Source: Microbacterium protaetiae (lineage in GTDB: Bacteria > Actinomycetota > Actinomycetes > Actinomycetales > Microbacteriaceae). From it: a stretch of 64,000 nt of DNA. The position numbers and the translations under genes are program-made. Every line of letters starts with the position of its first letter. Positions within the stretch are counted from its first letter, which is position 1. Positions 43,390 to 55,564 of the stretch are shown here, piece after piece. Under the pieces are notes generated by a model. It was not told the DNA's origin and did no database searches. It saw only the letters and a program-made list of their open reading frames with translations. Where the stretch lies: contig NZ_CP035494.1 in the NCBI RefSeq assembly GCF_004135285.1, positions 1,922,001-1,986,000 of the forward strand. The letters run 5' to 3'.

Positions 43390-44382
43390 ATGTCCACTCT
43401 CACCACCCCCGGGTCCGCGGTCGCCGCGGGCCCGGGGGCCTCCCCGAAACCACGCCGAAAGAACCGTAGCGACATCCGCAAGCGGGTGGAGATCGTCATC
43501 TTCGTCGGCCCGGCGCTGATCATCTTCCTCGGCTTCGTCGTCCTGCCGGTCGTCCTGGCCGCGGTCTACAGCTTCTTCAACCTGCCCGCCGCATTCCAAT
43601 GGGACATGCTCAACGGGGATCGCTTCGTCGGCATCGACAACTACATCCGGGCGTTCACCACGCCGGAATTCATTAAGTCGATCGGCAACACGTTCATCAT
43701 CGTGATCCTGTCGTTGGTCATCCAGGGTCCCCTCTCGATCGCCATCGCCCTACTGTTGAACCGCAAGATGAAGGGCCGCAGCATCTTCCGGCTGCTGATC
43801 TTCGTTCCGTATGTGCTGGCCGAAGTCATCGCCGGTATCGCCTGGAGGCTGCTGCTGCAGCCCAATGGCGGCGTGAACGCCATGCTCGAGGCGTTCGGTC
43901 TGGGTTTCTTGAAGCAGAACTGGCTCGCCGATCCGAGCATCGCACTCTGGACCATCTTCCTCATCATGACGTGGAAGTACATCGGCTTTGCCATCCTGCT
44001 CATGCTCGCAGGACTCCAGGGTGTTCCCGAAGAGCTGTCCGAGGCCGCCGCGATCGACGGCGCCTCGTGGTGGCAGATCCAGCGTTACATCACGCTGCCG
44101 CTGCTGGGACCGACCATCCGCATCTGGGCCTTCCTCTCGATCATCGGGTCGCTGCAGGTCTTCGACATCGTGTGGGTGACAGTGGCCCCCACCATCCGCC
44201 AGATGGCGACCGACACCATGGCCACGTACATGGTTCAGCAGGGTCAGTTCGCCGGTCAGCCGGGCTACGGCAGCGCCATCGCCGTCATCCTGTTTGTCAT
44301 CTCCTTGGTCATCGCGCTCATCTACCAGCGCTTCGCGCTGCGCCGCGACCTGTCGGGAGCCATCACGAGAGGGGTGCGCTGA
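43390..44382 (+). CDS. Carbohydrate ABC permease (MalF/CUT1 type)
   Basis: 330 residues, six predicted helices. A basic leader (KPRRKNRSDIRKR) precedes helix 1. The EAA loop is EELSEAAAIDGASWWQIQRY. AGAGCG-type spacing puts the ATG 13 bp after the binding-protein stop. It pairs with the 44384-45283 permease; as in the 15-20 kb locus, no ATPase gene is present. Confidence 0.93.
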   Translation: MSTLTTPGSAVAAGPGASPKPRRKNRSDIRKRVEIVIFVGPALIIFLGFVVLPVVLAAVYSFFNLPAAFQWDMLNGDRFVGIDNYIRAFTTPEFIKSIGNTFIIVILSLVIQGPLSIAIALLLNRKMKGRSIFRLLIFVPYVLAEVIAGIAWRLLLQPNGGVNAMLEAFGLGFLKQNWLADPSIALWTIFLIMTWKYIGFAILLMLAGLQGVPEELSEAAAIDGASWWQIQRYITLPLLGPTIRIWAFLSIIGSLQVFDIVWVTVAPTIRQMATDTMATYMVQQGQFAGQPGYGSAIAVILFVISLVIALIYQRFALRRDLSGAITRGVR

Positions 44383-44383
44383 G

Positions 44384-45283
44384 ATGTCCGCCACCACTGC
44401 CATCGTCACCGGAACGGACCACGCGCCCGCCCCCGCGCGGGCCGGTCGTCGCCGGTTCGACTGGGGAGCGCCGTTCGTCTACTTCATCGCCCTCCTGGTC
44501 GCCGCCGTGGCCGTCGGCCCCGTGCTGTATGTGATCATCGGCGGGTTCCGCACCACGGCCGACATCAACGCCAACCCCGGAGGATTCCCTTCGCCGTGGG
44601 TGCTGGACAACTGGATCCGTGTGCTGGCCAGCCCCCGGTTCTGGGGCAACGTGATGGCCAGCGTCATCCTTGCCGTCTCGACCACCGCCGGCGTGGTCGT
44701 GACCGGGATCATGGCCGCGTACGTGATCGCCCGGTACAACTTCCGTGGACGCCAGGGGCTGTACACGCTGTTCACCGCGGGACTCATGTTCCCGCTCACG
44801 GTCGCCGCGCTGCCGCTGACGCTGCTGCTGCGCACGCTGGGACTGCACGGCGGCTATCTCGGTGTGATCATTCCCGGCATCGCGTTCGCGCTGCCGACGA
44901 CGATCATCATCCTCGTCCCATTCCTGCGCGCGATCCCCGAAGAGATGGAAGAGGCAGCCGTCATCGACGGAGCCAGCCGTATGCAATTCTTCTGGCGCAT
45001 CATGCTGCCGCTGTCCATGCCCGGGCTGATCACCGTCGGCATCCTGGCGTTCGTGGCCAGCTGGAACGGGTATCTGCTGCCGTTGCTGGTGATCAGCACC
45101 GGAACACTGCCGCAGGAACTCTGGCCTCTGCCCCTGGGCGTGACCCAGTTCTCGACGCAGTTCTCGCAGGACACCGGCGCGGTGCTGGCCTACACGTCGC
45201 TGGCCATGATCCCGGCCTTGGCGTTCTTCCTCTCCGCCCAGAAGCGCATCGTGGGCGGTCTGACAGGCGCGGTGAAGGGATGA
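44384..45283 (+). CDS. Carbohydrate ABC permease (MalG/CUT1 type)
   Basis: 299 residues, six predicted helices. It has the EAA loop EEMEEAAVIDGASRMQFFWR. The start at 44384 is 1 bp after the previous stop; the longer frame overlaps the first permease. It ends in an ATGA overlap with the GH3 gene, so transporter and hydrolase are co-translated. Confidence 0.93.
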   Translation: MSATTAIVTGTDHAPAPARAGRRRFDWGAPFVYFIALLVAAVAVGPVLYVIIGGFRTTADINANPGGFPSPWVLDNWIRVLASPRFWGNVMASVILAVSTTAGVVVTGIMAAYVIARYNFRGRQGLYTLFTAGLMFPLTVAALPLTLLLRTLGLHGGYLGVIIPGIAFALPTTIIILVPFLRAIPEEMEEAAVIDGASRMQFFWRIMLPLSMPGLITVGILAFVASWNGYLLPLLVISTGTLPQELWPLPLGVTQFSTQFSQDTGAVLAYTSLAMIPALAFFLSAQKRIVGGLTGAVKG

Positions 45284-47631
45284 CCCGGGTGGAAGTATCG
45301 CGTCGCGTCGAAGAGCTGATCGAGGCCATGAGCCTCGAAGAGAAGATCGCGCAGCTGTATGGCGTGTGGGTCGGTGCTGACGAGAGCGGCGGTGACGTCG
45401 CGCCGCACCAGCACGACATGGACAACGAGATCGACCTCGACGCGCTGCTGCCGTCAGGGCTCGGCCAGCTGACCCGGCCGTTCGGCACCAAGCCGATCGA
45501 TGCGGCGCTGGGCGCCCTGTCGCTGGCGCGCACTCAGGAGCGCATCCGCACGGCCTCGCGCTTCGGTGTTCCCGCCGTCGCGCACGAGGAGTGCCTCGCG
45601 GGCTTTGCCGCGTGGGGCGCCACCGCCTATCCGGTGCCGCTGTCGTGGGGCGCCTCGTTCGACCCCGAGCTGATCGAGCAGGTCGGCCGCCGCATCGGTG
45701 ACGACCTGCGCTCGGTCGGCGTGCACCAGGGGCTCGCACCGGTGCTCGACGTGGTGCGCGATGCGCGCTGGGGCCGCGTCGAAGAGACGATCGGCGAAGA
45801 CCCACACCTGGTCGCCACCACCGCCAGCGCGTATGTGCGCGGGGTTGAGGCATCCGGTGTCGTGGCCACTCTCAAGCACTTCGTGGGCTATTCGGCGTCG
45901 AAGGCCGGGCGCAACCTCGCTCCGGTCTCGATCGGTCCGCGCGAGGTCGCCGACGTGTTGCTGCCCCCGTTCGAGATGGCCGTGCGTGAGACCGGCGTGC
46001 GCAGCGTCATGAACGCGTACACCGACCTCGACGGCGTGCCCTCGGCCGCCGACCGGGCATTGCTGACCGACCTGCTGCGCGAAGAGTGGGGCTTCACGGG
46101 AACCGTGGTCGCCGACTACTTCTCGATCGCGTTCCTCAAGCTTCTGCACGGATCGGCAGAGTCGTGGGCGGATGCCGCGGCCGCAGCACTGAACGCGGGC
46201 ATCGATGTCGAGCTTCCCACCGTGAAGACCTTCGGCGAGCCGTTGCGTCGCGCGGTCGAAGAGGGTGTCGTGGACGGCGCCCTCATCGACACCGCGCTGC
46301 GGCGCGTGCTTCGGCAGAAAGAAGACCTCGGCCTGCTCGATCCCGAGTGGTCGCCGATTCCGCCGGCGCTGGCCGGTCGCGATCTGTCCGATCCCGAGGC
46401 GCTGCGCGGCACGATCGACCTCGACCCCGCCGAGAACCGCGCGCTGGCGGCGCGTCTGGCCGAAGAGGCCGTGGTGCTGGTGCGCAATGACGGCACGCTG
46501 CCGCTGACGCGGCCGGCGCGCATCGCGGTGATCGGCCCGAACGCCGACGACCCCTACGCCATGCTCGGGTGCTACTCGTTCCCGACGCATGTGGTCTCGC
46601 AGCACCCGGGCGTCGAGATCGGCATCCGCATCCCGACTCTGCTCGAGGCGGTGCGCGCCGAGTTCCCCGAGGCCGAGATCACGCACGTGCGCGGCACGAG
46701 CGTTGATGGCGGTGAGCGCGACGGCATACCCGAAGCCGTCGCGCTCGCCGCGGCATCCGATGTCGTGATTCTCGCCCTCGGCGACCGGGCCGGTCTGTTC
46801 GGCCGCGGCACCAGTGGCGAGGGCTGCGATGCCGAGTCGCTGGCCCTGCCGGGTGCGCAGCAGCAGCTGGTCGATGCGGTGCTGGACGCGACGGTGGATG
46901 CCGGAACTCCGGCGGCCCTCGTGCTGCTGGCCGGTCGCCCCTATGCGCTGGGTCGTGCCACGACCGAGTCGGCCGCGATCGTCGAGGCGTTCTTCCTCGG
47001 CGAAGAGGGCGCGACGGCGATCGCCGGCGTGCTCAGCGGACGGGTGAACCCGAGCGGTCGGCTGCCGGTGAGCATTCCGGCGACGATCGGTGCGCAGCCG
47101 TCGACGTATCTGGCGGCGCCGCTGGCGCGCGCCAACGACGTGTCGAACATCGACCCGACCGCGGCGTACCCGTTCGGACACGGGCTCTCGTACAGCGCGT
47201 TCACCTGGTCGGACCTGGCGGGTGACGTCGATGCCATCGGCACCGACGGAACCGTCGAGGTGTCGCTCGACGTCGCGAACACCGGCGCCCGTGCAGGTGC
47301 TGAGATCGTGCAGCTGTATCTGCACGATCCGGTGGCATCGGTGGTGCGGCCCGTGCAGCGACTGATCGGCTACGCGCGCGTCGTGCTCGAGGCTGGGCAA
47401 TCGGCGCGGGTGCGGTTCCGCGTGTCGGCTGATCTGGCCTCGTTCACCGGACGCGAACTGCGACGCATCGTCGAGCCCGGCGAGATCGTGCTCAGCGCCG
47501 GACGTTCCAGTGGCGACCTGGCATCGTCGTGGACCGTGCAACTGACCGGCCCCGTACGCGAAGTCGGACACGACCGGACCCTCGCGCCCGACGTCGCTGT
47601 GGAGACCGTGGCTGCGGTGGTTGCGCGCTGA
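45280..47631 (+). CDS. Glycoside hydrolase family 3 (beta-glucosidase/beta-xylosidase)
   Basis: 783 residues: GH3 N-terminal barrel, C-terminal domain and a fibronectin III-like domain. The nucleophile region is VVADYFSIAFL with Asp279; the acid/base is Glu514 in TSGEGCDAE. Other conserved segments are LAPVLDVVRDARWGRVEET and the KHFVGYSASKAG loop. No signal peptide, so it cuts sugars after import. It is the last gene of the operon and overlaps the permease by four bases. The GEGCD acid/base sequence is common in beta-xylosidase- and beta-glucosidase-type members; the choice between them is open. The tandem 25-bp repeat begins within its last codons. Confidence 0.93.
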   Translation: MTRVEVSRRVEELIEAMSLEEKIAQLYGVWVGADESGGDVAPHQHDMDNEIDLDALLPSGLGQLTRPFGTKPIDAALGALSLARTQERIRTASRFGVPAVAHEECLAGFAAWGATAYPVPLSWGASFDPELIEQVGRRIGDDLRSVGVHQGLAPVLDVVRDARWGRVEETIGEDPHLVATTASAYVRGVEASGVVATLKHFVGYSASKAGRNLAPVSIGPREVADVLLPPFEMAVRETGVRSVMNAYTDLDGVPSAADRALLTDLLREEWGFTGTVVADYFSIAFLKLLHGSAESWADAAAAALNAGIDVELPTVKTFGEPLRRAVEEGVVDGALIDTALRRVLRQKEDLGLLDPEWSPIPPALAGRDLSDPEALRGTIDLDPAENRALAARLAEEAVVLVRNDGTLPLTRPARIAVIGPNADDPYAMLGCYSFPTHVVSQHPGVEIGIRIPTLLEAVRAEFPEAEITHVRGTSVDGGERDGIPEAVALAAASDVVILALGDRAGLFGRGTSGEGCDAESLALPGAQQQLVDAVLDATVDAGTPAALVLLAGRPYALGRATTESAAIVEAFFLGEEGATAIAGVLSGRVNPSGRLPVSIPATIGAQPSTYLAAPLARANDVSNIDPTAAYPFGHGLSYSAFTWSDLAGDVDAIGTDGTVEVSLDVANTGARAGAEIVQLYLHDPVASVVRPVQRLIGYARVVLEAGQSARVRFRVSADLASFTGRELRRIVEPGEIVLSAGRSSGDLASSWTVQLTGPVREVGHDRTLAPDVAVETVAAVVAR

Positions 47632-47820
47632 CGGCGGTGCGGTGCCCGCGCGCTGACGGCCGTGCGGTGCCCGCGCGCTGACGGCGGTGCGGTGCCCGCG
47701 CGCTGACGGCGGTGCGGTGAGCATCGGCTGTCGCCACGGTTGACGGCCTGCCCGGCTGCCGCGACGGTTGACGGCTCGCCCGGCTGTCGCGACGGTTGAC
47801 GGCTCGCCCGGCTGCTGTGG
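47632..47820. repeat. Two adjacent tandem arrays (25-bp and 28-bp units)
   Basis: Four units of GCGCTGACGGCGGTGCGGTG plus CCCGC run to about 47720; the first overlaps the GH3 stop codon. Three units of GCGACGGTTGACGGCTCGCC plus CGGCT follow at about 47735-47815. No gene is seen. Confidence 0.88.
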
Positions 47821-47862
47821 GCTGGTCCGGCTGTCGCTGGCCCGGCCCGGGGCATCCCTCTT

Positions 47863-47909
47863 GCGACGCTCACCATCTGAACCGCCAGGCGGTTCAGATG
47901 GTGAGTCGC
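47863..47909. terminator. Perfect 18-bp hairpin downstream of the GH3 operon
   Basis: CTCACCATCTGAACCGCC (47869-47886) and GGCGGTTCAGATGGTGAG (47888-47905) are perfectly complementary around a single A. Flanking GCGA (47863-47866) and TCGC (47906-47909) extend it with a 2-bp bulge. It lies between convergent genes and may be a bidirectional terminator, although it lacks a T-run and is unusually long. Confidence 0.65.
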
Positions 47910-48063
47910 CACGGACAGTACGTGCCGGGTGCCGGTGAGTCGCGCCATCCGGCCGAGATTAACCGCGCGAGGGACAGGACGACAGGGTGCGCCGTCGGCT
48001 GAGGTGCCGTGGACTGAGGCGCCGTCGGCTGAGGTGCCGCGCGGTTCCGAGCCGCAGCCCGGA

Positions 48064-49086
48064 CTACGACGCGACCGCGACGGCCGCCGGGGCAGCGGTG
48101 CTGCCGCGCACGACCAGGCGGGTGGCGAGGTCCATGCGCAGTGTGTCGGGCTCGTGCCCCTCGGCCATGCGCAGCACCAGGCGGGTCGCCGACTCACCCA
48201 TCTTTCGCAACGGCTGGTGCACAGTGGTCAGCTGCGGGCTGATCCAGCGGGCCAGCTCGATGTCGTCATAGCCGACGACGGAGAGATCGTCGGGCACCGA
48301 GAGTCCGACCTTGCGCGCCGCGGCGATGGCACCCAGTGCCTGCAGATCGCTGCCGGCGAAGATCGCCGTGGGCGGTTCGTCGAGTGCGAGCAGTTCGGCG
48401 GCCCGTGACTCGCCGCCCGAGGTGTGGAAGTCGCCGAACCTGATCCAGCGCGGGTCGATGTTCAGCCCCGCACTGTTCATCGCGCTGCGATAACCGTCCA
48501 CCCGCGCGAGCGAGCACATCATGTCTTCGGGGCCGGTGATCGCCGCAATGCGGCGATGGCCCAGCTCGATCAGGTGGCGGGTGGCCATGAGGCCGCCCGA
48601 CCAGTTCGCCGACCCGACCGACGGCACATCGGGTGAGGGGTCGCCGGCCGGATCCACGATGACGAACGGAATGCGCCGCGAGCGCAACTTCTCGCGATAC
48701 GGCGCCGAGATGTCGGAGAACACGAGCACGACGCCCACTGGCCGCCGGCGCAGCACGCCATCGATCCAGTCCGGGGCGGGGGAGTGCCGGTCGCCGCTGA
48801 CGGTGAGAACAACCGAGTATCCGGCTTCCTTCGCGATGCGCTCGACGCCCTCGATGACCTCCATCGACCAGCTGCTCTCGAGCTCGTGGAAGACGAGCTC
48901 GACGTACGGCGCACCCTGGGCGGAGGCGCGCCGCTGATAGCCGTGGCGCGACAATTCCTCTTCGACCCGCGCACGGGTGGCGGCTGCGACATCGGTGCGC
49001 CCGTTGAGTACCTTCGAGATCGTCGCCAGAGACACGCCCGTCTCGGCGGCGATGTCAGCCAGGGTCACCCGTGAGGTCTTCGCCAT
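48064..49086 (-). CDS. LacI-family repressor of the GH3 transport operon
   Basis: 340 residues. The HTH is VTLADIAAETGVSLATISKV followed by the hinge helix LNGRTDVAAATRARVEEELS. The sugar-binding core includes VVLTVSGDRHSPAPDWIDGV, LVFSDISAPYREKLR and VVGYDDIELARWISPQLTTV. It sits at the 3' side of the GH3 operon on the opposite strand. A TTTCGA-N9-TCGAAA site directly before its start suggests autoregulation, and a matching site controls the operon at 42039. Induction by the imported sugar is inferred. Confidence 0.93.
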   Translation of the reverse strand: MAKTSRVTLADIAAETGVSLATISKVLNGRTDVAAATRARVEEELSRHGYQRRASAQGAPYVELVFHELESSWSMEVIEGVERIAKEAGYSVVLTVSGDRHSPAPDWIDGVLRRRPVGVVLVFSDISAPYREKLRSRRIPFVIVDPAGDPSPDVPSVGSANWSGGLMATRHLIELGHRRIAAITGPEDMMCSLARVDGYRSAMNSAGLNIDPRWIRFGDFHTSGGESRAAELLALDEPPTAIFAGSDLQALGAIAAARKVGLSVPDDLSVVGYDDIELARWISPQLTTVHQPLRKMGESATRLVLRMAEGHEPDTLRMDLATRLVVRGSTAAPAAVAVAS

Positions 49087-49087
49087 G

Positions 49088-49108
49088 TTTCGATCATAAA
49101 GGTCGAAA
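49088..49108 (-). promoter_or_regulatory. LacI-type site before the LacI gene
   Basis: TTTCGA (49088-49093) and TCGAAA (49103-49108) flank a 9-bp spacer within the leader of the repressor gene. The half-site is the same as in the operators at 42039-42066. Confidence 0.55.
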
Positions 49109-49138
49109 GTCTCGGCACCGGTCCGGCATCCCGTCTCC

Positions 49139-49480
49139 TCACGCGAGTTGTCCCCGCGTTGCGCGACCTGTCCTCGCGTTGCCCGAGTTGTCCCGCGTTG
49201 CCCGACTTGTCCTCGGGTTGCCCGAGTTGTCCCCGCGTTGCCTGAGTTGTCCTCGGGTTGCCCGAGTTGTCCCCGCGTTGCCCGACTTGTCCTCGGGTTG
49301 CGCGACCTGTCCCCGCGTTGCGCGACCTGCCCTCGCGTTGCCCGAGTTGCCCCCGCGTTGCCCCCGCGCTGTCCTCGCGTTGCCCGACTTGTCCTCGCGT
49401 TGCCCGAGTTGTCCTCGGGTTGCCCGAGTTGTCCTCGGGTTGCGCGACTTGCCCGCGTTGCCCGAGTTACCCCCGTGCCA
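49139..49480. repeat. 20-bp satellite, second locus
   Basis: About 15 units of TTGCCCGAGTTGTCCTCGGG and its variant with TTGTCCCCGCG, the same family as 38525-38945. It fills the gap between the LacI start and the exporter stop. No gene is seen. Confidence 0.9.
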
Positions 49481-49531
49481 CGGCATCCCGCCCTCGACCG
49501 AGAACGGGATGCCGGCCGACGAGCGCGTGCG

Positions 49532-52634
<3,103 letters not shown>

Positions 52635-52682
52635 CGCGCGACGACCGGCCGGGCCTCGGTTCCGGGCTGTTCGCGTCGCGGC

Positions 52683-52782
52683 CGTTCAAAACTCACCTCA
52701 TTTGGCACACACCGCGCACCCGGGCCGCGGAATTCCGCGGCCCAGCCGCCCTCGGGCGCGCAGATTGACGGAGTTCTGCACG
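52683..52782. repeat. Palindromic repeat element, copy 6
   Basis: Left arm CCGTTCAAAACTCACCTCAT, right arm GATTGACGGAGTTCTGCACG. The centre holds a perfect 22-bp palindrome, GGGCCGCGGAA and its complement, not seen in the other copies. It lies between the alarmone synthetase and the next gene. Confidence 0.85.
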
Positions 52783-52818
52783 CCTCGGCGGCGGCACCGG
52801 CGCTATTACGCTGTCTCA

Positions 52819-53307
52819 GTGGACGTTGCACAGCTGTTGGATGCCGCCCGGCGGCGTCTTGCCGGCGTCGGCCAGGAGCGGCTCGGCGAGTTCGTGCAGC
52901 CGCGTCGCGTGCTCGGCATCACGCGGGCGCCACGCATCGTGCCACGACAGAGCATCTGGCACGTGGGCGCGCTGCTGCTGGGTGCCGATGCGGTGTACGC
53001 CACGGGCGAGATAGTGCGGGCCCGCGAAGAGGTGCGCCGCGGCTTCACGGCCGAGTCGCAGCGTGAGCGCGCGGCCCTGGCCGGCGCCGCTTTTCGCGGC
53101 GGATTCGCCGAGGGCGAGGTCGTGCACCTCGGGTGGGAGCCGATCGATCTCGATGCGCTGGCGCGGGGAGAGGCATCCGGTCCGCTGCGGGTGGTGGGCG
53201 GCGTGCCGATGATCCGCTGGAGCATCGCCGGCGCAGAGGCCGAGCTACATCGATATCTCGATGAGCGGGTCGAGCTGCTGCGGCATCCGCCCGCCGGCAC
53301 CACCTGA
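52819..53307 (+). CDS. Conserved hypothetical protein
   Basis: 162 residues from a GTG start. It contains FVQPRRVLGITRAPRIVPRQ, IWHVGALLLGADAVYATGEI and RRGFTAESQRERAALAGAAF, a pattern that looks like a conserved cytosolic family; I could not link it to an activity. It lies 49 bp upstream of glgX in the same direction and may share transcription. The start is set by the open frame and the GTG at 52819; no strong ribosome site is seen. Confidence 0.65.
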   Translation: MDVAQLLDAARRRLAGVGQERLGEFVQPRRVLGITRAPRIVPRQSIWHVGALLLGADAVYATGEIVRAREEVRRGFTAESQRERAALAGAAFRGGFAEGEVVHLGWEPIDLDALARGEASGPLRVVGGVPMIRWSIAGAEAELHRYLDERVELLRHPPAGTT

Positions 53308-53356
53308 CTCCGCCGCGAGAGGCGGCCGGGGTACTCTGGAGCGGACCAGGGAGGGG

Positions 53357-55561
<2,205 letters not shown>

Positions 55562-55564
55562 CCC

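Noticed and set aside
40935..43523. 862-residue minus-strand ORF
   Set aside because: It runs antisense to the binding-protein gene and through several repeat arrays; composition is typical of antisense GC-rich frames.
45454..47724. 756-residue minus-strand ORF antisense to GH3
   Set aside because: Shadow of the GH3 gene; its rich histidine/arginine composition reflects the antisense codon pattern.
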